From a virus, in the IMG/VR virus record IMGVR_UViG_3300025978_000012, positions 1 through 64,000 of that record: a stretch of 64,000 nucleotides of DNA; one strand, written 5' to 3'. Under the pieces are notes generated by a model that saw only the letters and a list, made by a program, of their open reading frames with translations, was not told the DNA's origin and did no database searches. This document shows positions 52,600 through 61,058 of this stretch, piece after piece. Positions within the stretch are counted from its first letter, which is position 1; the number at the start of each line of letters is the position of its first letter. The translations under genes and the position numbers were made by a program.

Positions 52600-53783
52600 A
52601 ACTCTATTATTTCACCGCGAAAATTGAGTTTCTTTAATTCTTGTTTTAATTTTTCGGTATGTGCTGTTGCCGTTATCAATACGGGAAGCGTCGCATTTTC
52701 AAGAAATTCTCGGCCATTCATTTTTTTATTATTAAATGTCATTTTCTGTTGTTTATGTGGCGTATCGTCGATCAGTCCGGCAATAAAGCATTTATTTAAT
52801 CCGGCATTATTATAGAGGTACAAGAATTCCCGCCCGATACCCCAGACGTACAGAGGGTCTTTTAATTTTGATATTATTTTTCTTTTTTCACGAAGTTTTT
52901 CCCGGCTATTTTTTATGTAAAATATTGTTCTACTTTTTAGATTAAAATTTTCAAATTCAACATTTATTTTATTTCCCGTATATTGGAAAATCATTGACAC
53001 ATTCGGCAATATTGTTTTATTGCTTGTCATTGGATTTGTTGAATTTGTTGCCATTCGTAGTGCGAATCCATATTTTCCGGCGATCATAGAAAGATGTTGA
53101 ATGTCGAAATGTTGAACATGCTCTCTCAATAAAAACCAATAAAAATCAAAAAAATTATATTTGTCGTAAAAATCAGCATTGGGAACACTAATACAGAAGA
53201 ATCCATCTTTCTTTATGACCTTTTTTGCCTCCATGAATATTTTTTGAGGATCGAATAAATGTTCAACAACTTGATCGGCGATTAAAAAATCAAAAAATTC
53301 TAATGGGTAAGGAATTGATTCGGCAGTTCCCTTTTTAATATTCAAATATTCTTTTTTTTTGGCTTCTTGAATATATATGTCAGATAGGTCAATTCCATAA
53401 AGATTTTCATAACCATTTGTATGAAGATAATGCAAAAATCCGCCGCTGGCACAACCGATATCAAGGATTTTATCGGTAGGTTTTGCATATGTTTTCATAA
53501 ATCCATATAAAAAAGAATAGCGGATCAAGGAGTTCCTGCCACTGCTGCCGGGCGTATCGCCATTTTTATTTGGTGTATGTAAATTAATCGGAGAATATTC
53601 ATTGTTGTAATATTTAAAAATATTTCTTTCATCTTTGAAAGAAACATTATTGAAGATATGTCCGCATTCGCTACAGCATAAAATTATTGCCGGATCATAA
53701 AGAAATGATTTATCCATGTTTCCGCACGTTAGTGATAATAATTCTCCTTGTTTAGTTGAATTACAAATTGGACATTGTTTCAT
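52596..53783 (-). CDS. C-methyltransferase-like protein with N-terminal zinc site
   Basis: About 395 residues from ATG 53783 (MKQCPICN). Cys pairs CPIC and CSEC near residues 3-43 form the zinc-binding start of sugar C-methyltransferases. A SAM-binding Rossmann domain shows KILDIGCASGGFLHYL and GIDLSD, then VVEHLFDP. The C-terminal domain (YVWGIGREFLYLYNNAG, FIAGLIDDTP) matches the second lobe of the NDP-sugar C-methyltransferase family. Overlaps the radical SAM genes on both sides (4 and about 23 bases). Confidence 0.82.
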   Translation of the reverse strand: MKQCPICNSTKQGELLSLTCGNMDKSFLYDPAIILCCSECGHIFNNVSFKDERNIFKYYNNEYSPINLHTPNKNGDTPGSSGRNSLIRYSFLYGFMKTYAKPTDKILDIGCASGGFLHYLHTNGYENLYGIDLSDIYIQEAKKKEYLNIKKGTAESIPYPLEFFDFLIADQVVEHLFDPQKIFMEAKKVIKKDGFFCISVPNADFYDKYNFFDFYWFLLREHVQHFDIQHLSMIAGKYGFALRMATNSTNPMTSNKTILPNVSMIFQYTGNKINVEFENFNLKSRTIFYIKNSREKLREKRKIISKLKDPLYVWGIGREFLYLYNNAGLNKCFIAGLIDDTPHKQQKMTFNNKKMNGREFLENATLPVLITATAHTEKLKQELKKLNFRGEIIEL

Positions 53784-54753
53784 TTTCATACCTTTTTAAT
53801 AATTCTTCGGCATCATCATCCAGGTTTTCCGGTTGACCGGCAATAAGCTGATTGCATGATGCACATATCGGAATAGTATGTCGTAATTTTTGAAGCATTA
53901 ATAATCGCATTGTTTGTAATCGTTGTCCATTCCAAATATTTTTTATGCTTTCAGTTAATATGTTTCCTATTATTATTTTTTGATTCCAATCAAGAAAACA
54001 TGCTGATACCATTCCATTATAATTTATTGAAAGATTATAAAAAATATATGGGCAAACCTGAACTTCTTTCAATGGTTGTCCGTATACGCCTACATTTTTA
54101 TTTGGCATAAGTTCCATTTTAAAGTCATACCAACACGACATTACATTTTCTATTGCGATACCATCAGAAATAGGAGAAAAAATTTCAAGAAAAGTATTTT
54201 TATCTTCTTCTGAAATAATATCTCCATTTATTTTAATGAAAATGGTGCATTGTTTTTTATTTTCGTATAAATGTTTTATGTTTTCAACATATTTTTTAAA
54301 ATCAATATCGTAATTACTAAAGTCTTTATATTGGTGCGCATTAACCCCTTCAACAGAAATATTTATGCGGTCTATCCCAGCATCAATTATATCAAGATTT
54401 AATTTCGGATTTAATTTGCTTCCATTGGTTGTTGTATCGATTGTTTCGGAAACATCATTATTTTTGGCGTATCGAATCATATCGGAAAAATGCGGATTCA
54501 AAAGGGGTTCTCCGAATGCATATAGACGAAGTGTTTTTAATTTTTTATCAAATTGTTTTATGTCATAAATAATATCTTTATAAATGTGCCACGGCATAAT
54601 GCCTTTTTTTATTATTTTTTCATTATTTGAATGAAAACAAAATTTACATTGAAAATTGCAAACCGACGAAGGGTCCACGTTAATTACAAAGGGTGTTGAC
54701 AATGGTAATTGTGGAATAAGCGATATGCGGCCTTTTTCTATAATTCGTTTCAT
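53761..54753 (-). CDS. Radical SAM/SPASM enzyme
   Basis: A 330-residue protein. The cluster motif CNFQCKFC is near residue 33 (intact, no intein). LYAFGEPLLNP and RINISVEGV follow in the core. A C-terminal SPASM-like region has VCPYIFYNLSINYNGMVSACF and PICASC. It could modify a sugar or small peptide. Starts at ATG 54753, overlapping the upstream gene by four bases. Confidence 0.83.
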   Translation of the reverse strand: MKRIIEKGRISLIPQLPLSTPFVINVDPSSVCNFQCKFCFHSNNEKIIKKGIMPWHIYKDIIYDIKQFDKKLKTLRLYAFGEPLLNPHFSDMIRYAKNNDVSETIDTTTNGSKLNPKLNLDIIDAGIDRINISVEGVNAHQYKDFSNYDIDFKKYVENIKHLYENKKQCTIFIKINGDIISEEDKNTFLEIFSPISDGIAIENVMSCWYDFKMELMPNKNVGVYGQPLKEVQVCPYIFYNLSINYNGMVSACFLDWNQKIIIGNILTESIKNIWNGQRLQTMRLLMLQKLRHTIPICASCNQLIAGQPENLDDDAEELLKRYENETMSNL

Positions 54754-55406
54754 ATTATTTCAGGCAATTTCCAGGTTGATTTTAATAATGCGGAATTGTC
54801 GGTATATCGCCCCGGTTGAAAATAATTTCCGAGTACGAATAAATCTGGCGCAAATTTTATTTTACTGCCGAATTTATTTTTTAGGTGTTCAGCTAGAATT
54901 CCATCATCCCATATATGGGTATTGTTGAATTTCACTTGTTTTAAAATGTTTCCTTTAAGAATAAATTGGAGCCCCACATTGCACACTCGTATATCATTTA
55001 ATGAATTGGGTATAAGGGGGTGACAGGGATGTTGTGCAACATCGCACGCCGGGGTTGCGTTTCCCCGCGCCACCGAATAGAATATTATTTCTGATTTTTC
55101 TGTTTTACATATTTCCCTAATTTTATCAAAAAATCCGGGTTCAAACATATCATCATCGCCCATAAAAGAATAATAATCATCGTCTATTATTTCTTGAGTT
55201 TCGATAAAATCATTTAATTTCCGATACGCATAATCCGTCGGTAATAGTTCTTTCACCAAAAGAGGATGTATCCAAAATTTATTAAATGGATAAAATTCTT
55301 TTTCGCTATAAATAGGGTGCCAGTGGATTAAAAATTCTTCAAGACAATGAATTAATGTTTTTGCTAAATGTATTCTATAAAATGCCGTAATAACATGTAT
55401 ATTCAT
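54750..55406 (-). CDS. GT-A-like glycosyltransferase, paralogue A
   Basis: A 218-residue protein with MNIHVITAFYR at the N-terminus, FMGDDDMFEPGF with a DDD metal motif, IIFYSVARG, and a C-terminal IKFAPDLFVLGNYFQPGRYTDN. It aligns along its length with the next gene (DDDYY, DDDM, F-PGRY), so the two arose by tandem duplication. Its stop overlaps the radical SAM start (ATGA). Confidence 0.72.
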   Translation of the reverse strand: MNIHVITAFYRIHLAKTLIHCLEEFLIHWHPIYSEKEFYPFNKFWIHPLLVKELLPTDYAYRKLNDFIETQEIIDDDYYSFMGDDDMFEPGFFDKIREICKTEKSEIIFYSVARGNATPACDVAQHPCHPLIPNSLNDIRVCNVGLQFILKGNILKQVKFNNTHIWDDGILAEHLKNKFGSKIKFAPDLFVLGNYFQPGRYTDNSALLKSTWKLPEII

Positions 55407-56035
55407 ATTCCGTAATCCAGTCTCTTATCGTATCTTCCCGGTTCAAAATAATTAAATCTGATTCCTATCTCGGGAAGGATAAGAATATCATTTGGCCATG
55501 TATTTTTAAGGTATTCCGCATAATGCCCGTCATCTTCGAAAGCCCGATATCCGAATTTTGTTCGTCGCAATATTTCACCTTTGATGATATATTGGCACAT
55601 ATCTATTCCGGCGACATGGACATCATCTATTTTGTTTATAATTATCGGTACAGGGGGCCAGTTGAACGGTCCAGGGTTCGGCGCATACCGTTCCCCGCGA
55701 TCCATTGAGTAGAAAATTATTTTAGCTGTTTGTCGTTTTATTTTATTGATAAATCCTGGAACATACATATCGTCGTCGTGAATGAACCCATAATAATCGT
55801 CATCTACGATATCTCCCGCATTGATGAAATCGTTATTCTTTCGATAACACATGTCTCCCGGTAGTAACGGCATGCATAAAAGAGGTTTGATCCACGATAA
55901 TGTGTTTTTTTCGAAAGAAGTCATGTCAACATTGTCACAAACCGGATGCCAGATAAGATTCATTGGTTCGAAATGTTTAAGAAGATCGTCTTTAAGATGT
56001 TTTCTATAAAATGGCATAATTGCATGGAAGTTCAT
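55403..56035 (-). CDS. GT-A-like glycosyltransferase, paralogue B
   Basis: A 210-residue homologue of the neighbouring gene: MNFHAIMPFYRKHL, VDDDYYGFIHDDDMYVPGF, IIFYSMDRGERY and IRFNYFEPGRYDK. A two-gene tandem duplication with divergent central regions could give two acceptor specificities. Overlaps its partner by four bases. Confidence 0.72.
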   Translation of the reverse strand: MNFHAIMPFYRKHLKDDLLKHFEPMNLIWHPVCDNVDMTSFEKNTLSWIKPLLCMPLLPGDMCYRKNNDFINAGDIVDDDYYGFIHDDDMYVPGFINKIKRQTAKIIFYSMDRGERYAPNPGPFNWPPVPIIINKIDDVHVAGIDMCQYIIKGEILRRTKFGYRAFEDDGHYAEYLKNTWPNDILILPEIGIRFNYFEPGRYDKRLDYGI

Positions 56036-56038
56036 TGT

Positions 56039-57037
56039 TTATATATCCATTAATGATTTTACAATTTCTATTCTTTTCTTATTTACGGTACTAAGCAACA
56101 AATTTTCTTTTATATATTCATAACTTTTTTCATAATTTTCTTTTCGAAATGTACTATTATTCATCAACTTGTCAATTTGATATTCTAAACTATCATAATT
56201 GTTTTGGTTGTAAAGCGTTATTCCGGGCATATTGAATTCCGGCATATTGGGGGCGATTGTAGCCCCCCCGAAATAAGTTCCCTCTAGCCATGAGCAATTT
56301 GATTTAGCTTCATTAAATTTATTGAATTTAAGTAATATAAGATTTATCGCAAAATTATTTTCAGAAATAAATCTAAAATATGTTATGATGTCTTTTTCTT
56401 CCATTGCAAAACATTTTTTTATAAAATCTGAAATGAACCAGGTTTCTTCACCAACCCAGGACCAACACCAATCGTCATGTTTTTTGGCGATTGAAAATAT
56501 TCTGTCTTTATATTCCCACAAATCGTATCGATGCGTTTTTGACCCGCGCCAGAAAACGAAGTCTACTGTTTTTTCTATTTTTTCGAATGGATAGATATAA
56601 TCGTTCCATGCATTCGGAATAACAACAATGTTTTTATTATATATTTTGTAATATTTTTCCATTGTCTGAGTCGATACCGTTACAATGTCCGCGAGTCGAA
56701 TACTTTCTTCCATGTTTCGCAAAATATTATAAAAAATTAAATCTTTGTAAAACGGATTGTATTTAGGGGTTTCATGTAAATTATCATCAAAGTCAACCCA
56801 GACCTTGATGTTCATATCCTTTGCCATTCGAAGAGCCGTTAATTGTGTATCATACACGGGCCTTTGGAAAAAGGCAATTTCAACGTCATTGAGCGCAGGC
56901 CAGCTTACATTATTATCATATTCAATTTTAATATTATTTGATAAATGTTTTAATTTTTGGAGCACCCCCAATCCTCGATAATATGAACAAGCCGTTTGCT
57001 GTGTATGGGGGGATTCGAATATTTTAATTTTTATCAT
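56039..57037 (-). CDS. Probable glycosyltransferase (GT-B type)
   Basis: 332 residues from ATG 57037. The GT-B features include YRGLGVLQKLKHL at the start, VWVDFDDNLHE in the N-terminal lobe, ADIVTVSTQTMEKYYKIYN, VVIPNAWND, FVFWRGSKTHRYDL, and the C-terminal NCSWLEGTYFGGATIAPNMPEF loop resembling a donor-site motif. There is no ribosome site before the ATG, and a -10-like box is only six bases upstream, so a leaderless mRNA is possible. It is the first gene of the glycan operon. Confidence 0.65.
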   Translation of the reverse strand: MIKIKIFESPHTQQTACSYYRGLGVLQKLKHLSNNIKIEYDNNVSWPALNDVEIAFFQRPVYDTQLTALRMAKDMNIKVWVDFDDNLHETPKYNPFYKDLIFYNILRNMEESIRLADIVTVSTQTMEKYYKIYNKNIVVIPNAWNDYIYPFEKIEKTVDFVFWRGSKTHRYDLWEYKDRIFSIAKKHDDWCWSWVGEETWFISDFIKKCFAMEEKDIITYFRFISENNFAINLILLKFNKFNEAKSNCSWLEGTYFGGATIAPNMPEFNMPGITLYNQNNYDSLEYQIDKLMNNSTFRKENYEKSYEYIKENLLLSTVNKKRIEIVKSLMDI

Positions 57038-57042
57038 TAGTG

Positions 57043-57072
57043 ATAGTAAGTGGTAGAGCAATACAATGTCAA
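57043..57072 (-). promoter_or_regulatory. Putative promoter of the glycan operon
   Basis: Minus-strand TTGACA (57072-57067), 18 bases, TACTAT (57048-57043), directly before ATG 57037. Confidence 0.45.
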
Positions 57073-57100
57073 AATAAATTTTTTATCTAGTTAAAAAAAA

Positions 57101-57132
57101 ATAATATTGTTAGCTTGGACTAACAATATTAT
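57101..57132 (-). terminator. Hairpin between divergent transcription units
   Basis: 13-bp perfect arms, ataatattgttag / ctaacaatattat, 6-base loop. On the minus strand it is followed by nine T, so it can block transcription running left from the early region. It could also be an operator, given its position between divergent units. Confidence 0.6.
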
Positions 57133-57134
57133 AA

Positions 57135-57227
57135 TTAGTCTATACTAACATCATTAATTTTTTTTTAAAAAATTAAAAATACTATTGACAACCATAAGCG
57201 GATTGTGTATATTACATACATAGAGAT
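57135..57227 (+). repeat. Promoter-cassette direct repeat, copy 1
   Basis: Matches 63209-63302 (ttagtctatactaacatc at the left end, tatattacatacatagagat at the right end), with small changes in the middle. It includes the promoter at 57185-57213 and a degraded terminator-like A/T hairpin. Confidence 0.9.
57185..57213 (+). promoter_or_regulatory. Early-type promoter, copy 1
   Basis: TTGACA (57185-57190), 17-base spacer, TATATT (57208-57213). It drives the plus-strand early genes from 57254. Confidence 0.85.
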
Positions 57228-57253
57228 CAAATAAAAAAAATAGGAGAAGCAAA

Positions 57254-57634
57254 ATGATAAACCACTCAATCAAACACCGCAGAGCCCAAAAAATAGCGAG
57301 CAAGCTCCCTATGGCTAACGCTGAGATATTGAGTCGCATACCGGATTATCTTAAAGAGAGATTAACCGGCCAAGAGCTAGCCTGTGTAATATCCGCGATG
57401 GACGAAAGTTACCATGCCGGAAAAGCTAGTTCTGGTGCAGAATTGATTGATGCGTCTCGACAAGATGGCGCAGTATATGTAACCGGATTAGGTATGATAC
57501 AATGGCGGGAAATTAATGCGGAGTATGAGACAATAACGGAAGATAGCTACACCAATAACGGGGAGACTTATTGCGGCACGCGAACGTATTCCCGTAAAAT
57601 AAAAAACGGGGAATTACAATTCTCGCTAAACTAA
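57254..57634 (+). CDS. Small early protein
   Basis: A 126-residue protein with GGAGAAGC ribosome site 8 bases before ATG. Its leader and first codons (gcaaaATGATAAACCAC) are identical to those of the gene at 63655, showing that cassette copying included the translation start. Higher GC than the minus-strand genes. The middle (DYLKERLTGQELACVISAMD) is helical. Function unknown; probably host-takeover or regulatory. Confidence 0.6.
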   Translation: MINHSIKHRRAQKIASKLPMANAEILSRIPDYLKERLTGQELACVISAMDESYHAGKASSGAELIDASRQDGAVYVTGLGMIQWREINAEYETITEDSYTNNGETYCGTRTYSRKIKNGELQFSLN

Positions 57635-57647
57635 CAGGAGGAAAAAA

Positions 57648-57875
57648 ATGGCGTATTTAACTAAGTCACAATATGATTATCGCCGCGAATCGGCGGCGCA
57701 TCGAAACGCTGAAAATAAAAAAATTAAAACTATTACCGATATGCAGCACGACCTGTTGGCGGAAATTGCCGAAATGAGACACAAGATACACTCTAGCCGT
57801 GACAGTATGTATTATAATGATAATAATAGATATTGGAATTGGCTTAACGACTCTGACGAGAGTATAAATAATCGT
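57648..57875 (+). pseudogene. 5' part of a small early gene split by the transposon
   Basis: Starts MAYLTKSQYDYRRESAAHR after AGGAGG, and runs 76 codons to the 8-bp target duplication ATAATCGT (57868-57875). Beyond it the frame continues only in transposon DNA (stop at 57977). The 3' part is at 62976-63212. Confidence 0.88.
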
Positions 57876-57899
57876 CGGAATTATGCCGTTGGCAAACCA
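57876..57899 (+). repeat. Left terminal inverted repeat
   Basis: 24 bp, starting CGGAATTATG and ending AAACCA. It differs from the right end at one base (position 12, C versus A). Confidence 0.93.
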
Positions 57900-57912
57900 G
57901 AGGTAATAATTA

Positions 57913-58599
57913 TCACTTATTTTGAATACAATTTAACAATAATTGGTAAATATTATTTTGAAGTACTCCAAATATAAATCCTAAAATTAATGTTCCTGCT
58001 GCTACAAGCAAAGATTGCCACCATGTAAATTTTCTATCCTTTAATTTTTGTAATCTAAAATCTTCCATAATAGAAATAGATTTTTCAATTTCTTGTGCGT
58101 CATCTCTTATTTCATCTAATTCTTTTATGCATTGAGAAAAAGTAATTGATGATTGTTCTCCAATATCTTTCTCGTTTTTGTATTTTACAATTCGTTCATG
58201 ATAATTATCAAGATTTGCAATTTTTTTTGCAAAATGAGGAACAGCTTGTGTCTGAATTGATAATGAATATTTTTCTGTGTTATTTATTGATTCTCGTAAA
58301 GATATAGCAATTCCATCAATAGCATCATATCCTGCTCGATATATATGCCCTCGTGCTTTATCAAAATTGATTTCATAATATGTATTTCCTTCTTTTCTTT
58401 TCTTTTTTCCTCCAGTTATAAGTTGATCACCAAATATTCGAATTAAATGAGATAAAGCATCTCTAAATTCTTTATTTATTTGTATATTTGCACCAGATTT
58501 TTTATCAATACTTTCTGCTTTTGAAACCAATTCTTTTGTTTTTATATATTCTCTACAAACTTGTTCTAAAAGATATTTTTCTTTTTTATTAAATCTCAT
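57913..58599 (-). CDS. Transposon cargo: C-terminal-anchored membrane protein
   Basis: A 228-residue protein. A helical soluble part (residues 1-190) with HIYRAGYDAIDGIAISLRE and a coiled-coil stretch (QCIKELDEIRDDAQEIEKSISI) is followed by a single transmembrane helix (WQSLLVAAGTLILGFIFGVL, about 194-213). The topology, a cytosolic sensor-like domain on a tail anchor, is common among defence effectors, but no catalytic motif is visible. Convergent with the disrupted early gene. Confidence 0.6.
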   Translation of the reverse strand: MRFNKKEKYLLEQVCREYIKTKELVSKAESIDKKSGANIQINKEFRDALSHLIRIFGDQLITGGKKKRKEGNTYYEINFDKARGHIYRAGYDAIDGIAISLRESINNTEKYSLSIQTQAVPHFAKKIANLDNYHERIVKYKNEKDIGEQSSITFSQCIKELDEIRDDAQEIEKSISIMEDFRLQKLKDRKFTWWQSLLVAAGTLILGFIFGVLQNNIYQLLLNCIQNK

Positions 58600-58617
58600 A
58601 TTTGTATAACCTCATAT

Positions 58618-58652
58618 AAAAAAAGGCTGAATATTTTTTTTCAGCCTTTTTT
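58618..58652. terminator. Bidirectional terminator inside the transposon
   Basis: Stem AAAAAGGCTGA / TCAGCCTTTTT with A-tract before and T-tract after (58618-58652), active in either direction. It separates the two minus-strand cargo genes. Confidence 0.8.
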
Positions 58653-58674
58653 AAAAATAAGATTTTTCCAATGT

Positions 58675-58875
58675 TTAATATAATTTAATTGAAAAAGCCT
58701 TTTTTGCACGTTCTTCCATTTCTTTTTGAGTATAATATCTTCCAGTAGCAAGTCTCACGGAACCACGGATGTTAGGAGAAAATTTTTCAATAGTTTCCCG
58801 ATCAAAATCAACATTTGATTCAGGAAAATCACTAAAAAGAATATCCATCTCTTTTTGTGTTAATTGTTTTTTCAT
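58675..58875 (-). CDS. Transposon cargo: small protein
   Basis: A 66-residue acidic-to-basic protein, MKKQLTQKEMDILFSDFPES at the start and SVRLATGRYYTQKEMEERAKK at the end. It lies divergently upstream of the transposase. Possibly a small regulator or antitoxin-like partner; no HTH visible. Function unknown. Confidence 0.55.
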   Translation of the reverse strand: MKKQLTQKEMDILFSDFPESNVDFDRETIEKFSPNIRGSVRLATGRYYTQKEMEERAKKAFSIKLY

Positions 58876-59075
58876 TTTTGCAACCCCTACTTATTATCGG
58901 ATAATTGCCATGATTTATTTCATATATTATCTTGTCAACGTCAACAATAAAAAATAGGATATTTTCTATTTAAAAATACTTATATTTTAATGCAGAAAAA
59001 ATATCAATTACTATTTTTTATTAATAATAAACATAAGAATATTTTTATAATTATTAGTAAATTTATGTTATCTAC

Positions 59076-59104
59076 TTGACAAACCATAATATCATCAGTA
59101 TATT
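59076..59104 (+). promoter_or_regulatory. Transposase promoter
   Basis: TTGACA (59076-59081), 17 bases, TATATT (59099-59104), 22 bases before ATG 59127. Same hexamers and spacing as the phage promoters. AGAGGTAAG supplies the ribosome site. Confidence 0.85.
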
Positions 59105-59126
59105 GGTTGTATAAGAGGTAAGATAA

Positions 59127-60071
59127 ATGAAATATACACCACCTACTTTTAAGAGCATGAACGAAATGTCATATATTGATGTGGCGCGTTTAACTGAAGA
59201 CCAGGCACGAGCAATACTTGAAAAGATACGGTGGCCGAAAGGAATTATATGCCCACATTGCGGCGGTACTAATATAGTAAGGATACAAGGAAAAGCAAAA
59301 AGAGTGCGGGACGGATTATTAAGGTGTAAAGATGACAGAAAACAATTCACGGTAACGACTGGAACTATAATGCATGGTTCACATATAACATTACGTCAAT
59401 GGGTTCAAGCCTTCCATGCAATGTGCGCGTCAAAAAAGGGCGTGTCCGCTTTACAAATAAAAAGAAATTTAGGACTTGGTTCTTATAAATCCGCATGGCA
59501 CTTAAACCATAGAATACGGTTTGCAATGCAAGACGTAAATCCTGAACTATTGCAAGGCATAGTCGAAGTTGATGAAACGTATGTTGGTGGCAAGCCGAGA
59601 AAAGGAACCGGCATAAAGAACAAAAAAGGTCGCGGAACTAAAAAGACTCCGGTACTTGCACTAATAGAAAGAAATGGAAATGTTATATCAAAGCCGGTGG
59701 GCGATGTAAGCGGAAAAACTTTAAAATTTGCAATCCGTGAAGTTGTTGACTTTAATTCTACAATAATGACAGATGAATGGAAAAGCTATCGCGGAATTGG
59801 TAAAGATTTTAAGGGCGGTCATGAAGTAGTTAATCATGGTAAAGGCGAATATGTCAGAGGAAATGCCAATACAAATACCGCTGAATCATATTTTGCTTTA
59901 TTAAAGCGCGGTGTTATTGGAACCTTTCATCATGTATCAAAACAGCATTTACTTCGTTACTGTGACGAGTTTTCATTTCGTTGGAACAATCGTAAAGTAA
60001 CTGACGGCATTAGAACGCAAAACGCGATTAAAGGTTTTGTAGGTAAAAGATTAGTTTATAAAAATATATGA
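59127..60071 (+). CDS. IS1595-family (ISXO2-like) transposase
   Basis: A 314-residue protein. The N-terminal zinc-ribbon-like part CPHCGG...RCKDDRKQFTVTTGTIM lacks the usual fourth Cys (Asp instead). A helix-turn-helix region follows (VSALQIKRNLGLGSYKSAWHL). The catalytic DDE-type core has VEVDETYVGG, IMTDEWKSYR and ANTNTAESYFALLKR with the Asn/Glu, and ends in SFRWNNRK. All acidic residues are present, so it is probably active. Confidence 0.93.
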   Translation: MKYTPPTFKSMNEMSYIDVARLTEDQARAILEKIRWPKGIICPHCGGTNIVRIQGKAKRVRDGLLRCKDDRKQFTVTTGTIMHGSHITLRQWVQAFHAMCASKKGVSALQIKRNLGLGSYKSAWHLNHRIRFAMQDVNPELLQGIVEVDETYVGGKPRKGTGIKNKKGRGTKKTPVLALIERNGNVISKPVGDVSGKTLKFAIREVVDFNSTIMTDEWKSYRGIGKDFKGGHEVVNHGKGEYVRGNANTNTAESYFALLKRGVIGTFHHVSKQHLLRYCDEFSFRWNNRKVTDGIRTQNAIKGFVGKRLVYKNI

Positions 60072-60080
60072 GAAGAAAAA

Positions 60081-61058
60081 ATGGCAAGAAATGCAACAAA
60101 TAAAAATTTAACAAAAGCAAAGAATGAAAAAAACGATGAGTTCTATACAATACTTTCTGACATTGAAAAAGAAGTTCGTCATTACAAAGGACACTTTAAA
60201 GATAAAGTTGTTTTTTGTAATTGCGATGATCCAAGAGTAAGTAATTTTTTCCATTATTTCTCATATAATTTTGAACAATTGGGTTTGAAAAAACTAATTA
60301 CTACATGTTATAAAAATCAAAACATCGATTTATTCAGTGAACATAAATCAGAAAAAGCGATATATTTAGAATATACTGGTGATAAAAATGGAAATAGATT
60401 TCCCGATATTGAAGAAATAGGAATAAAGCAACTAGGGGGAGATGGGGATTTTCGATCTAATGAATGTATTGAACTTTTAAAGCAATCTGATATTATTGTG
60501 ACCAACCCACCTTTTTCATTGTTCAGAGAATATATTGTACAACTTACAGAGTTCAAAAAGAAATTTTTAATTATAGGAAATTGGAATGCAATTACATACA
60601 AAGAAATTTTCAAATTGATAAAGGAAAATAAATTATGGCTTGGCATAAATAGTAATCGTAATTTTTCAGGTTTTATTGTGCCGAAACATTATTCTTTGCA
60701 TGGAACGGAAGCCCGTATTGATGAAAATGGAAACAGAATTGTTTCTACTAATAATACTTGTTGGTTTACAAATCTTGATGTTCAAAAGCGTCATGAAAAT
60801 TTAATTTTGTACAAATTATACAATTATGATGAATATCCTACTTATGATAATTATGATGCCATTAATGTTAATAATACCAAAGATATTCCAATAGATTTTA
60901 ATGGTATAATGGGTGTACCAATTACATTTATAGACAAATACAATCCTGATCAATTTGAAATTATCGGAAATGAATATGATCTTAATATTGAAAAAGGTCG
61001 TGGGTATATTAATGGAAAAAGAATGTATAGTCGTATCTTTATTAAGAGGAGAATATGA
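60081..61058 (+). CDS. Adenine-specific DNA methyltransferase, EcoRI family
   Basis: A 325-residue protein. N-terminal KNEKNDEFYTILSDIEKE and VVFCNCDDPRVSNFF, then the catalytic DIIVTNPPFSLFREY (NPPF) near residue 142, are characteristic of the EcoRI_methylase family, which transfers a methyl group to N6 of adenine. WNAITYKEIFKL and the STNNTCWFTNLD block are also family-like. Starts nine bases after the transposase stop. Together with the next ORF it forms an apparent operon, suggesting self-protection from the HNH nuclease. Confidence 0.88.
   Translation: MARNATNKNLTKAKNEKNDEFYTILSDIEKEVRHYKGHFKDKVVFCNCDDPRVSNFFHYFSYNFEQLGLKKLITTCYKNQNIDLFSEHKSEKAIYLEYTGDKNGNRFPDIEEIGIKQLGGDGDFRSNECIELLKQSDIIVTNPPFSLFREYIVQLTEFKKKFLIIGNWNAITYKEIFKLIKENKLWLGINSNRNFSGFIVPKHYSLHGTEARIDENGNRIVSTNNTCWFTNLDVQKRHENLILYKLYNYDEYPTYDNYDAINVNNTKDIPIDFNGIMGVPITFIDKYNPDQFEIIGNEYDLNIEKGRGYINGKRMYSRIFIKRRI

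Noticed and set aside
58933-58944. TTGACA-like words upstream of the 66-residue cargo gene
   Set aside because: No acceptable -10 at 16-18 bases on the minus strand, so no promoter was called.
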